Below, piece after piece: positions 1-13,900 of a stretch of 64,000 nt of DNA (positions within the stretch are counted from its first letter, which is position 1; each line of letters opens with the position of its first letter). The notes under the pieces were generated by a model, which saw only the letters and a list, made by a program, of their open reading frames with translations, made no database searches and was not told the origin of the DNA. This stretch comes from Isoperla grammatica (taxonomy: Eukaryota; Arthropoda; Insecta; Plecoptera; Perlodidae). The stretch lies in NCBI GenBank assembly GCA_945910005.1, contig OX246745.1, forward strand, positions 6,203,591 to 6,267,590, read 5' to 3'. Position numbers and translations under genes: made by a program.

Positions 1-82
1 GCAGGTCCGTATCAGCCAATGGAGTAGTGGTCCTAAAGTTAGGCCAGGCCTAAGTTAAGACGTTTTGTGAATCCGGGCCCAG
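1..82. mobile_element. Terminal fragment of a TIR transposon family
   Basis: The sequence AAAGTTAGGCCAGGCC and its end TGTGAATCCGGGCCCAG match the right end of the element at 59300-59732. The rest lies outside the window. Confidence 0.55.
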
Positions 83-900
83 CACTGTACAGTAGCTTTC
101 CCTGTGCAGGTCAAATAGGGAGAATTCATTAACAAAATAAAGAAAAGTATAGCTAATAAAACAATGCATTCAATTTGTTTTAAGCCTTTGTTCTTTTGTA
201 AATGTCCATACAATATACTACTACTGTAGTAATAAAAAGTACATTAATGCTATTGTACATCTCTACTAACTAATTAAACAAGAATTAATGACGATTGATT
301 TTGTAGGGTACATCGAGTGCGTGAAATAGAAAATTATTTAAAATTTACCTCACCAACGTTTTGTGACCGCTGTGGGCCACATAGTCAATGTGACTGCCGT
401 ATTCTTGGATGTTCGTATCCCTTCCCAACACTTTGCCCTCTCGTCGGTGACCGTTCATCACCCACCTCATCTGTAACCCGACCTTGTAGGGCCTGGTTGT
501 CACCCCTGCCTGCGAGATGTGTGACCGATGCCCATGTCTTGCCGAGACGGTAGCTTTGGTCGCGATTGAAATTATTTTTCTTGATTTCTATTGCTTCGCA
601 TATACGCGTAGTTCATGGCCAGTAGGAAGGAATACTACAATGAATCAAGTGCTTGTGTGGGGTAGACAGATTGTTCCACAGATATCACTCAATCACACAG
701 TACTACCTAGCTCAGTACTTGAAACTGTTTGTTGGCATGGAGAATAGACAAAAATATGCTTCCATTTTTTTATGATTGCAATGTTTTTATCTTGTTTTCA
801 CCTGATGGCCAGCAAAGTTGAATTATTTTCCAAAACATTGCATTTTATTTTAATACATCATTCTTTATTGTAGAGTTGTTTTCACTAAAATACCAATTTT
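83..900. other. No recognised gene
   Basis: The stretch is AT-rich with a moderately GC-rich part at 360-560. The short open stretches there have no homology I recognise and no convincing splice signals. Confidence 0.5.
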
Positions 901-1181
901 TCGGTAATATCTAAAAAAAACACCACACAACATGGAAAGAGTGAAAAATATGCACTATTTGGTTTCGTAAGAACACAATACTATATCAACAATTTTTTTA
1001 GTTTGTAGTGATTATAATTATCATTGTTAATGTGCTGTTGAATTAAGCTAATTAAAAGTAACAGCTTTGATTAATGAAAAATAACAAAAGTTGTTCATGT
1101 AGTATTGAGTTCTTACAAAACCACCAAATTGTGTGTATTTCTCACTTTTTCAATATTGAGTGGCGTTCTTGAGATATGACA
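901..1181. mobile_element. MITE with long inverted ends
   Basis: Left-side sequence (CACACAACATGGAAAGAGTG...TTTGGTTTCG) is mirrored on the right (AAACCACCAAATTGTGTG...CACTTTTTCAATATTG). The same architecture recurs at 47930-48202. There is no coding capacity. Confidence 0.6.
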
Positions 1182-2392
1182 CAAAAACCACTAATTTCGC
1201 ATGGCTTTTATACCAATAGTATCCCAGATACGAAATATGTTAATAAAACTAACACACAAGAATGTCAGATGGAAGCGAGATAAAATATCGACGAGGCAAG
1301 CTTCATAATAATGACTGAATGAAAAAGACATAATAATACTGTAGTATTACCACAGTATAAAGAGGTATACAGTAGCGAAATATGGGCGATATTCCATCGG
1401 CAAACTCCTGCGCGCACAGCTACGGTTGCCCTGGCGGCGAGTTATCCGATATTGGTACATTGATATCACGTTCGTTATTTCTAAAACAGCATTTTATTGC
1501 AAAAATCAAGAGAACACAATTTAAAACAACTTTTTACATGAAACATTGAGAAATTATTAAATACATTTTATTCAACAGTTGGCAATGTCTTTTAAGGTTG
1601 AGCAAAATATATTTGCAATAATAAAGTAGCTTTTAAAAGCTACAAAACATTATACAACAAAAACATAAAGTATGGAAAAAGTGATTAGGAAGCAATTATT
1701 TTTCCATTACTCTTGTCGTTGTGATTCTCAACTGACATCAACTGAATATGTACTTACCATAAAACTACATGTAATTATAATTGAAGACATGAGTTTTAAG
1801 GAGCTGTATTTTGCAGTTATCAATATGTATTTTGTTCTATTTAGGTAGGCCTACCCTGAGATAAAGCTCACTCTCAGCTTCTCTGAAGGAAAGGATTTAA
1901 GGATTTTTTTTAATGAAATAAAGCATAGATTAGGCTTACAACTTTATTGACAGTGAAATAATATAAGCCTAATAACAATTTTCCAGACTGATTAATACTA
2001 AGTTCGTCGCTTAAAATTATTGTAATAAATAAAAGATAGTGTATCAGATATGTTTCCAGCAAATACAGTATTTAGCTTATAAAACTAGAACAACAATTTG
2101 GAATATTTTATCCCCTACGAAAATATGCGGGTGGGCGAATGAAAATAATATTGCGAGTCGAAACAATTAAACTTTACTTTACAAGTAATTTTGCTTTTTT
2201 GCTTTATAAGGAATTGTGTTCAAATGAATTCTTTACAAGAAATTGGAAGAAGTATTTCCCACCTTCTGCTATTATCGCATACTGAGACACATTATAACAA
2301 ACGGTTCCGAAAGATTTAAATGTTTGACACAAGCAAATAACAATGTGGGATTTTTAAAAAAATAAAATATTTCACTCCAAATGCCATGGCTC
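1182..2392. other. MINDY3 3' flank
   Basis: This AT-rich sequence should hold the MINDY3 3' UTR. A minus-strand AATAAA (plus TTTATT) lies at 1943-1948, and another candidate lies near 1567. Nothing else is recognised. Confidence 0.45.
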
Positions 2393-2539
2393 TCAGTTCA
2401 AGGAAGGAGTAAGTTTAGCGTGCCAGGTAACATCAATGTTGGGCCACTTTGTCTGAAGACAGGTCAACATCGGGTTACTGTCGAGCACACACTTTACATC
2501 CGACTCCAATATCACGGCACTTCCCTCTTGGTACACAAC
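2393..2539 (-). CDS. MINDY3: MINDY3 exon 9 (terminal)
   Basis: The acceptor is TGTATTTCAG|GTTGTG. The exon encodes VVYQEGSAVILES, CLQTKWPNIDVTWH and the C-terminal TPSLN, then TGA at 2393-2395. Confidence 0.94.
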   Translation of the reverse strand, partial: VVYQEGSAVILESDVKCVLDSNPMLTCLQTKWPNIDVTWHAKLTPSLN

Positions 2540-5500
2540 CTGAAATACACAGCCATAATGTACTCACATTTTCATTTTTAGTTCTGCTGTCATTGAAATA
2601 ACATTTTCATTAATGTTATAATAATCCAAATTCTGTTTAAACTTTAAATATGTAACAAAAGGAAGATTGTCAATGCAGTAGTCATGACATTTCTTTTTCG
2701 AGCATCATTCCTTTCAGTGATTGATTTAGGTCTACAGAATTGTACGAGAAATGTAATTTACAAACTGGTAATTTATTTGCAGGCAATTCTGATATTTCTT
2801 TTTACATCAATAGAAAGCATAGGCCCTAATTTCGAAAACAAATGAGAATAGGCCGGGCCAATATTTTTTTAACGTTTTACATATTTAAATCGTAGTCGAA
2901 CGTTTTACATATTTAAATCGTAGTCGTGTGTCTACTGAATTACTTTAAAATATTTGGGCATCCGACACATCATTATTGTCATCTGATCAATCGTCATTAT
3001 TATCGAATTTGTAGCTAGTAATTAACTTGAATATGTCGCCGTTTCACCGACTAAACGCGAGTTGGATGTAGCCATGACAGCGCCCGCCACTACTTTGACA
3101 AGCCGTTTTCACGGCCACCTTGGTCGCCGGGCCTCGCTTACGACCCTTCAGATGCCCGGTGTCGGGTGGTAGGTATTTAAATAACTAGTGCGTTTTTCCC
3201 GTTACCATGTTTTTTGTCTCGGGTCCCTCAAACATGTACAAAGGTTCAACTGTATGATCAAAAACCGGTAATTTCGCGAGGTTCAGCGGCTTGTAGACAT
3301 ACTTTGAATGCATTCTTACTGGAGGCTGAATTTAAACACCATAATACGAGCTTAAATAACAACATTTTAGATACTTGATTCCTCTATCATATCCTAGGAC
3401 TAAGTGCTAGAAATGTATATGAGGGGGTACCCAAAATTAACCGGAATATATATACAGTATAATGATTATTTAATTTAAATAAAATGAGCAACAGGCGAAA
3501 CAGCTTTCACGAAAAATTCACAAAGGCCAAACACAACCTTCCCAAACGACGCAACTTGGCACACTGACTTGGGAGAAGTCGCTTTACACCCTTCTAGCGG
3601 TAGAACAGCGTACTATGGAAGCTCTGCACCCCACAACATGATTCCCCTCGCAAACCCCCTCGTAAAAAGCCAAATATAGTGGGTATTTCATGTTATCATG
3701 TTTTTGTCTCGTGTTCCTTGAAAATCTACACACAAAAAACGGCCGGTAATTTCGCAAATGTTTTAATATTGGCAGTAGACTTTTCTCAGATTACTAACAT
3801 GGTTGAAATGACCTCAGTACACGAGTTGACGGTGCTCGTGAGCCATCGTGCACATCCTTCAGTCAACATAAGGAGAGGCCCAAAAACCCTCAACTTGATA
3901 ACCGCGTCCAAAGCAAGCATGTTTTTTTAAATGGTACCTACTCTTTAAAATGTTGATTGAAGGCCAGTAATTTCAAGGTCCGATCTAACAAACCACATTC
4001 CATTACTAATTTGAACGTTGACTGTAGGCCTACAGTCAGGTAGGGCCTTGCCATACTTACTTTTGAATCGGGGTGGGAGCGAGCAAGTCCATTATAATGG
4101 AGAAGCGTAAACATGTCTGGAATTTTGGGTCGCCCCTCAGGAAAGAATTCGTCCAAGAACGAGTTGAGCAGAATTATCCCTAGGTTCTCTGGGTCCAATT
4201 TCTTCCGCATTATTTCAACACTGTTAAAACAGAAAACAAGATCATCTTTCACCCCACCAATCACCCCAATGGGGTAAATGGGTAATGGGTATGAATTAGC
4301 GATGACATCGGGTACCCGGGTAGCACGGCTCCAAATATTACCCGGGGCCGTTTTTCGGGTCCAGGTAATTTTTTAGTCTGTTTCTAGGCTAAATTTACGC
4401 GCCAGTATTGCTGCGGTTAATTCCGGTGAAGCCAGCAGGTACGGCGCGCGCCGACCCATCCCCCACCCTTCCACAACACGTACCTCGGCAGGGAACAGAA
4501 CAGACGCGAGTCGACTTGCATTCATTACTGTTTGTTCTTTGTTTAACATTCTGGCCTAGCCACGACCTTCAAATCAAGCCTACACATCGAAAAATACGTT
4601 TTCAGGATCTGGGGGGGGGGGGGGGGGAAGAGTTCACTGTGTTTAGTTTTCTAAAATATGTGCAATATACTAATGTTTGGTACAGCAATTATTTTGATTA
4701 TTAATGTATTTTTACCAGTGATTGTGTTGCCGATATTGCTACTGTAATATGCCTTATACGGTAGCATGCAAGATGAGATTTGCAAGAAATACATAGCTTA
4801 TAAAATGGTAGTTTGCACTACATTTAAAATGAGGTACCTACATAAAGTAGCAAGTGGCAAGCAATTATGACTGCCTTGAATATCAATCTTATTTTGTTGC
4901 AAACTTGCAATAAGCCTATGCAGATTCAAATTTAAAAAAAAAATCAATGCTTTTTAAATAGGTAGTATTACCCAAATATCTTTGAGGTAGGCCTACTAAA
5001 AAAATCTGTCAGTTTGTTTTGCATCCATAATTTAATAATATCAACAACAAAATGGATAAAATTGGTAAAAAGAATAATCTTTCGTTACGGTGTTGTCAGA
5101 TTTCTTCAAATGAAAGGCCAAGTTACTGTACTTACTAGTCGACATCTGAAACTAGATCTAGTCGAACCAATAAATCTTGAAGAAGCACCGTTGGTATGAA
5201 ATTATTTCCATCAGGGTCAAACGAACGGAACACCCTGCGAGCCACTTCGCTGGCCGTTTCCGGGCATACTAACTGTTGGTCCAAGGAAAAGATAACTAGA
5301 AAACAAAACACAAATTATAGTACAAACTACAGTGACTCAGGAGTGCAGACCCATGCTACATCAGGGGCATATAATATGAAAGTAACATAACAAATGAAAG
5401 TGTAAACGAGAGAGTAATACTTTAAATGGTGTAACAATAATACTAACTATCAACTGTACAAAATTACAATTTGTTACCCTGCACACTGGTTTGCTGTATA

Positions 5501-7868
5501 TTGAAGGCCTATGTCATGATGCAAATTGTGTGTAAATGTGTAAACGCCCGCGTGAAAATATACGTGTACGTGTACAAATATTCATACTTGTTTAACTGCG
5601 TCTTATCCCCCTCCCCTGCCCCCCCCCCCCCCCCCCCCACATAAAACCCAAACTCGCAGATTTTTCCGATGCCACAGCTCTTCGACGAGCCGGCGAGGCA
5701 TAGCTTACTTAGTGTGTGAGTACAGTTGGACACAAAGGTGTATAGAATATAATCAACAATCAATTTATAATAAATCCCACGTGTTATTTCACTGAATTCT
5801 ATTTTTGCAAACATTACAAGTTACAACTAATTATTTTGTCATTTTGTGTTATGTTTTAAATGTGTAAAATTAGGAAAAATAAACGTTCACAAAATTAAAC
5901 GTTTTCTCCCAGCACTACTCGTTTATTTCGCAATATCGAACACGCGCCTAATTGATAGAAAAAAACGAGTTTTCTATAGTAGCCTACAGTTTGGCAGTGT
6001 TGGGGTTCTGCATTTTCTCACTGTTTTGTCTAGATATTTTAAATTTTAAATACCTAATACAACACACAGATTTACACACATAGAAAGACATTTTGAAATC
6101 AAATTATTTACGTAATATTGTTGATAATCCTAAAAACAGACGAGAACAGTTCCGATATTGCTAATATCGTTGATATCGCCGATATCGATACGTCACTTGA
6201 AAACTTCGATATCGCGAAACGATATCGATATTTCTTCCCTTGATATCGACGACTTTTTTATCGTTGGGCAGCCCTATTATAGAGTATATGATAACTTGCC
6301 TGTCAAGTGAGTCTCACTTCCCAGAACCCAGATGGGATGTTTCGGATTTTTGAGAAAACTGCCGACTTCACAATATCGGAGGTGTTCTAGTAAAGTGAGG
6401 AATCCAACTTCACATTGACGATCTATTCCCCTTAGCTCTGTGAACAAAACATGACGGCCATCTTTACTTGATTTCATTTTGATTATTTAGTGTTTTAACG
6501 ACGTACTCGACAGCTAGGTGATAGGTTATATGATGTCGGGGGGTGATTGGAGGGAGGAAAGGGACGATTAGGAAGATTTAAATTAAAATAGTATAAGGGC
6601 AAGGAGAGGACCTCATTTTGTCACCTTTTACTACTAGCAGTCACTCTGGGGCAAATTCTATCCCAGGCTCAGAAGGGGAATTTGTTTAGTTTAAAAATTA
6701 AGAATATTAAGCAAATGGGGATAGGCCTATATCATACTGAAGCATATAAGAAATGGTTAACGGATTCACAAAGAGTTTTTACTTTCTGTAGCTTATGTTT
6801 TAAAGGCCTAACAATTGATCCGGAGTCGTGACATGTCATTGGCTATTGGTATTAGGTACTGACAAACTTTTCCTTATACTCAACTCAATATTAAGTCAAA
6901 TATTAAGCATAAGTAAACACTAAACTTAGGGATGTGCATATAGTGACTTTCAGGTTCGAATCGAATATCGAATAGTTCATTATTTAAAGTTTGAATATCG
7001 AATACGAATATCAATGCAACCAACTTTTCGATTTTCAAAATCAAAATTTTAATAATTCCGCAACAAATTGCCGAGTGTTCAGAACAAATACTTACTTAGT
7101 CCATCGACGTCCTGATCGTGGTCCCACACGTGGCCAACAGCACGACCGGTCAGCATCAGATTGATAAGACTTTGGCTGCCATAGCCGTAGGTGTCGTCAA
7201 TCAACGGCTCGGAAACATCGTTCACTTCGGCACTGATTTCAAGAATGCCTGCAACCAGGAAGTCCTAATATACACTCAGTGGACAAGAATAAACAATTAT
7301 CACAAAATGTATCCAGTCATGACACACATTTTTTGTTATTATTATATTATAATATGTGTAGGTAGCCTAGGTATGTATTATAATAACTGACAAAATTTAA
7401 CCAGATAGGCCTACATAATACGGCACGTTTCATACAAGAAACTCCACACATATGACGACGCATGATAGATTTTGTAGGAAACATTGATAGGATATATACC
7501 CATGAAACAAAACAAGTCAATTAGCATATAAAATGTAATATGCAATGCAATTCTAGGATAACTTTGTTAATAGCAAAATATTAATAAAATAAACAAGAGA
7601 ACTAGTTTGTATATTTTATTTTTGTATCAGTCACTATTTCTCTGCGACACTTGGTACGATTTTTTACATGCCAAGTCCCATCAAGTGCCAGCTTGAGCTT
7701 ACCTTTAGTCGATATGACTGAGTAAAGAAGTAACAGGACACCAAATGTGTCTCGGAGCACACTTATCTTTTCCGAGTAATAGGCCTCAACTTCAAGAATG
7801 TCATCCATTACCACCAACCTGAAAATAACCTACATTTAAGAGCATTTTAAAGACAACAACTTTAATTA

Positions 7869-7910
<42 letters not shown>

Positions 7911-10900
7911 CTTGGTTAAACTACATTAAAAGTTCAGTACATGGGTTAGGCAGGGCTTGACAAATACTATAGGCCTACCCGAGATGCCAGGGGCACGTTG
8001 TGATATTTACTTGGCAAGTCAATTATTTACTCACATGCCACAGAAAGATTTTACATGCTAAATTGAAGTACGAGCCTATTTTGATTTTACTTCGAGTGCA
8101 GCTACTACATCCTGTGTAGAAGGTCTACACCACCTGCTGCCTGCTTTGTTTATCACTAAGGTTATGCAAACCATCTGCCTGTGCGGAGTATCCCAGGGCT
8201 CTATTGGGTCTTCAGAGTATATATTCTCTGTTAGTAGTGATTGAGCTTACACTAATGTAAAGTGTAGGTCAGTGTAGTCAAATCAAACAAACCTTATAAC
8301 TGCACATTAAACAGTGTGCAGTTGGCATAGTTGGGGGGGGGAGATAAATGCACATGTATGCGTTATGACTGGGCCTGTTAAATTACTTGCAACATACCAA
8401 GATATATGTGAACAAATATTATTGCATATCACTACTAGCTACAAAGCCATTTAATCTCCCTCTCCTATCATAAAACATAGTCAGATACACTACCTCAAAC
8501 GAGAATGGAACTGTGCATGTTCAATACTTTGATGCTTCTCTGTAGAATCAATCAAAGGTTCAATATCCTCACGACTACAAGACACTTGATTTGTGGTTCC
8601 ATTAGCGACTTCCACGATAACGAATTTGTTGTTTGTACTGGCTTGTGATAATATTGCACAAGCTGCTGCAATAAGCAACTTATCACAAGTTTGTGCATCA
8701 GCCTGTGAAAAAAGTATAAAAATATAGTATCCTACAACCTGTACTATCTACTCCAATAGGTCCATATAGTAAAAGGAAGTTCCCACTCCCAGTGAGTCGA
8801 TTTAGTTGCAGAGTTGCAACTGTAGAGAAACTACATGCACCGTTTTCCAACTGATATTCTATAGTATACGTATGTACAAACAATATGCTGTGCAGTCTAT
8901 AATGTATTATAAGCATGAACTTTATTATTAATGCTTCCAGACCATACCATGGAAATAATAATTAATTGCTGATCTGTTCTGACTTCTGAGTGAAACGTAA
9001 AGAACCACATTTGAGTTTAAATTATTCTAAATAAATATAATGAAAAAAGCAGTGATATTGGAAATGGTTTATATTCAGAGGATTTGTGTTAAATAACATT
9101 AGAGGTATATTTATGTATCATTATATCTATGGAAAGGAGTTTATTGATAGTCAAGGAAGGAATCAGTGTGCCTGTGATTATGGGTGGAGTCATTTAGCGT
9201 TAACGAACGTCTTGAAGGAGCATTAAAAAACTGGCCCTTAAGTCACTATATAGCCTACTTCAGTAGGTATTCCAAAGAAGGGAACCTCTTGTAAGCTAGC
9301 TCAGTCCCCAATTAACCCACCACATTAAACAAAATCAATCATGTGGGTCCATACTAGGAATGTCAACGGGTGCGCCCGGATACGGTTCCAACTTTCCGTT
9401 AGTCGTTACCCGTCATTACCCATTTTTCCTGTGCAAGAAAAAATCATTGCGGCATATTTGTGCTTAGTGCTGTTTACTTTAGTTGAATCAGCGTGACGCA
9501 ACTGGCGGTTGAGTACAAGAATGTAATATGACAGCATGAGTGTAGGTATCTGTTTACTTTAGTTGAAACAGCGTGCATGCAACTGGCGGTTGAGTATAAG
9601 AATGTAATATGACAGCATGAGTGTAGGTATCTGTTTACTTTAGTTGAAACAGCGTGCAGGCAACTGGCGGTTGAGTATAAGAATGTAATATGACAGCATG
9701 AGTGTAGGTATCTGTTTACTTTAGTTGAAACAGCGTGCACGCAACTGGCGGTTGAGTATAAGAATGTAATATGACAGCATGAGTGTAGGTATCTGTTTAC
9801 TTTAGTTGAAACAGCGTGCACGCAACTGGCGGTTGAGTAAAGAATGTAATATGACAGCATGAGTGTAGGTATGTGTTTACTTCAGTTGAAACAGCGTGCA
9901 CGCAACTGGCGGTTGAGTATAAGAATGTAATATGACAGCATGAGTGTAGGTATCTGTTTACTTTAGTTGAAACAGTGTGCACGCAATTGGCGGTTGAGTA
10001 TAAGAATGTAATATGACAGCATGAGTACATAGGTATCTGTTCACTTTAGTTGAAACAGCGTGTACGCAACTGGCGGTTGAGTATAAGAATGTAATGTGAC
10101 AGCATGAGTGTAGCTACCGTATCTGTTTACTTTAGTTTAAACAGCGTGCAGGCAACTGGCGGTTGAGTACAAGAATGTAATATGACAGCATGAGTGTAGG
10201 TATCTGTTTACTTTAGTTGAAACAGCATGCATGCAACTGGCGGTTGAGTATAAGAATGTAATATGTCAGCATGAGTGTAGGTATCTGTTCACTTTAGTTG
10301 AAACAGCGTGCACGCAACTGGTGGTTGAGTATAAGAATGTAATATGACAGCATGAGTATATAGGTATCTGTTCACTTTAGTTGAAACAGCGTGCGCGCAA
10401 CTGGCGGTTGAGTATAAGAATGTAATATGACAGCATGAGTGTAGGTATCTGTTTACTTTAGTTGAAACAGCGTGCACGCAATTGGCGGTTGAGTATAAGA
10501 ATGTAATATGACAGCATGAGTATAGGTATCTGTTTACTTTAGTTGAAACAGCGAGCACGCAAATGGCGGTTGAGTATAAGAATGTAATATGACAGCATGA
10601 GTATAGGTATCTGGTTACTTTAGTTGAAACAGCGAGCACGCAACTGGCGGTTGAGTATAAGAGTGTAGTATGACAGCATGAGTGTAGGTATCTGTTTACT
10701 TTAGTTGAAACAGCGTGCACGCAACTGGCGGTTGAGTATTAGAATGTAATATGACAGCATGAGTGTAGGTATCTGTTTACTTTAGTTGAAACAGCGTGCA
10801 CGCAACTGGCGGTTGAGTATAAGAATGTAATATGACAGCATGAGTGTAGGTATCTGTTTACTTTAGTTGAAACAGCATGCACGCAACTGGCGGTTGAGTA

Positions 10901-13900
10901 TAAGAATGTAATATGACAGCATGAGTGTAGGTATCTGTTTACTTAAGTTGAAGCAGCGTGCACGCAACTGGCGGTTGAGTATAAGAATGTAATATGACAG
11001 CATGAGTGTAGGTATCTGTTTACTTTAGTTGAAACAGCATGCACGCAACTGGCGGTTGAGTATAAGAATGTAATATGACAGCATGAGTGTAGGTATCTGT
11101 TTACTTAAGTTGAAGCAGCGTGCACGCAACTGGCGGTTGAGTATAAAAATGTAATATGTCAGCATGAGTATAGGTATCTGTTTACTTTAGTTGAAACAGC
11201 GTGCACGCAACTGGCGGTCGAGTATAATATATAGCTCATGCTATGACTTACCCCACAGAAGCGACCAGTGTTCTCGTTTGTAGATCATAGTGGGCGTGCG
11301 TGATGTAGTTTGTGTGTAAACAATGATTTTGAAGCGTCATGCACGGAAGACAATGTAATATATTACGGTTTACCAATGCTATGAGTATATTATATATCCA
11401 CAATTTTGCAAATTATTTGACACCCATGAAGCACATGACAATAAAAATTAATTTTACTTCCCGGGTAGCGCAAAATTACAGGCATTGACATCCCTAGTCC
11501 ATACATGGACATATGCCTATGGCTAGGCCTAGGCCTATGCTGTTCGTGGACTTTTGGGATGATCAATTAGACAATTACACAAAAATGGATTCAACCAAAA
11601 GAATGAATTACCCAACATTCAGGCCAATCAATTCAAACGACAAAGTATTTCTAGGTAATGTTGGCAGCAGCTTTTAAATCAGTCGTACCTGTCGCCAATT
11701 GTTTCCAATGACAGCATTCCTCAATTGGGCCCTCAGTAGAAACGCTTGCACAGGAACTATAACGGCACATGGTCCCCCTTCTACTTGGACCAAGGCCGTT
11801 GGTTCATCTTTGCTAAAGTGAAACCCTAAAAACAAACCACATAATTAAGTAGGCCCATCTGGATAATGCTTACTTACGTATATATGCAATGACTCTAAAA
11901 TAAATTAATAATTATTTAAATATAATAACTGGTCGTCTAGCCTAGGTTTTCATGGACAGATCTAGGTAGGCTTAGATGTGTTATTCGGTTTTCGGGATGC
12001 AATCCATGTCCCTTTCTGCTCTTTACATGTGTTCTGCTGTCCCATTTCTCGGTGAAAGCCGAATAACTCAAACAAATACCTAGGTTATATCTAGAAGAGA
12101 TTACTTAGAAATGTGACCAAAAGACTTGATGCATGCTATTACGAGATGTAGGTACGGCAAGCCGGCCAACTGACCTACCAAATATTGTCAATTGGCCAAG
12201 TAGGCCTAATATATGAACGGTCAAATAATTAGTTAACGTGGCATTTTGATAAGAAATTAAATAAACAATAATTTTGTAATGTCAGTTAAGTTTTTGTAAT
12301 GCGCTTTATTTCGTATCACCAACTAAAGTCGAGTTAAATTTAAGAAGTCAAAGAAATCTATGTTTTGTTGGGTAGGCCTAATGGATTTAAATGTGAATTC
12401 TTGTTGGTGAGGGTTGGCCTACATATTTGTTTAGGTTAAGAGTAGGCCTAATGTGTATAGACCTATATGTGTGTCTAGGCCTACTTGTTATTAGGGCTGG
12501 GAGAAAACGTCCAATTTTGTAAACGTTTACTTTTTCGAATTGTTCGCGTTTAAGAGCGATTGGTAGTCTCTACGTAAAAAACCGCAGAAAATGTTCATTA
12601 TTAAATTATTTCTCAAGATTGCAACAAGAAAACAAAAATCTAAATCTGCAGCCCACTGTGCTTTGGTTAGCCCTACACACTGAATAAAATATTATAACCA
12701 TTTGCGTAGTATTTTGATTATAACTCGATAATTAGTAATAAAATTAATTATTTATAAAAGAACATACTGATTATAATATAAGTCACAACTTGGAGCATTC
12801 AGTGTGTAGGGCTTACTAAACCACAGTGCGCTGTTGATTCAAATTTTCGATTTCGAAGCCCATTCTTGTGATATAATTTTAAAATGAAAATGTTGTGCGG
12901 TTTTTGACGTAGAGGTATCCTTCCCTGTTAAACGTAACACCCCTCCTGTTCACAAAATGATGACAAAAAATTATGAAAAAAGGTTCAACGAAATAACAAC
13001 GGTGATTTATTATATTCATTGATGATTATATTCTCCACCTTTTTGTCCAACTGTCCAATGTCACTTTGACTCCATACCCTAAGCTATGCCAGCTCATCGA
13101 AGAGCTGTGACTTCGAAAAAATCTGTAAGTTTGGGTTTGGCTGGGGGTGGCGGGGATTGGTCAGGCATAGATCACGGTTAAACGTGTGAATATTTGTACA
13201 TGTATATTTTCGAGCGGGGGTTGACACGTTTAAACGACTCAGCCCTACTTGTTAAGAGGTTTTACAAGTTTATACCTCATGAGCAGATATCATAAAATAG
13301 TCTTTTCACCATGTTTCCTTTAGGCCTACTTCAGATAACTTACTTCAGTTACATTCCCTTACAAATTTGAAATTGGAGAATTCACTCTTGCCCTTATACT
13401 TTGGTTGCTAGTAAATGGGATCCCATTCACTCATCTTCATCATCACTACATATAATCACCATTGAACAAAATTCATAATAATTATTGATTAAATAAGTTG
13501 CAGACAAATATCTCGTAGGTGTGTCCAGCCACAATATATGAGCAAAAGATGCTGTTTTTATACTTAACCGACTTTTGCTCTGAAATTGATCAACTTGTAC
13601 CGAGATGTCTGGGTAAAACTGGGATAGCAAATTCTTGTTTTTACTTCCTTCTTCAAGAATACTTCCATGAACATTTAACAGTCTTTACAGTGAATAACAA
13701 TATCGAAATATTGAAATGATTTAAGAAGTTAGTAGGCCTACCATTAAAACTTTGATTTAGCCTATAATATATAAATCTGGTCTTGAAAAAGGAAGTAAAA
13801 ACAAGAATTCTCTTTCCGCCCAGATGTAACAGGTTAGATTTGCGCAAAGTGCGGTAGGCCCTAGGCCTATGTTTCAATATTCGTTATTATTGGTTGTGTT

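Noticed and set aside
9474..10720. Long minus-strand open frames with repeated CHITFLYSTA-type peptide
   Set aside because: They are translations of the 81-bp satellite whose period is divisible by three. There is no start context, no splice logic and no recognisable family.
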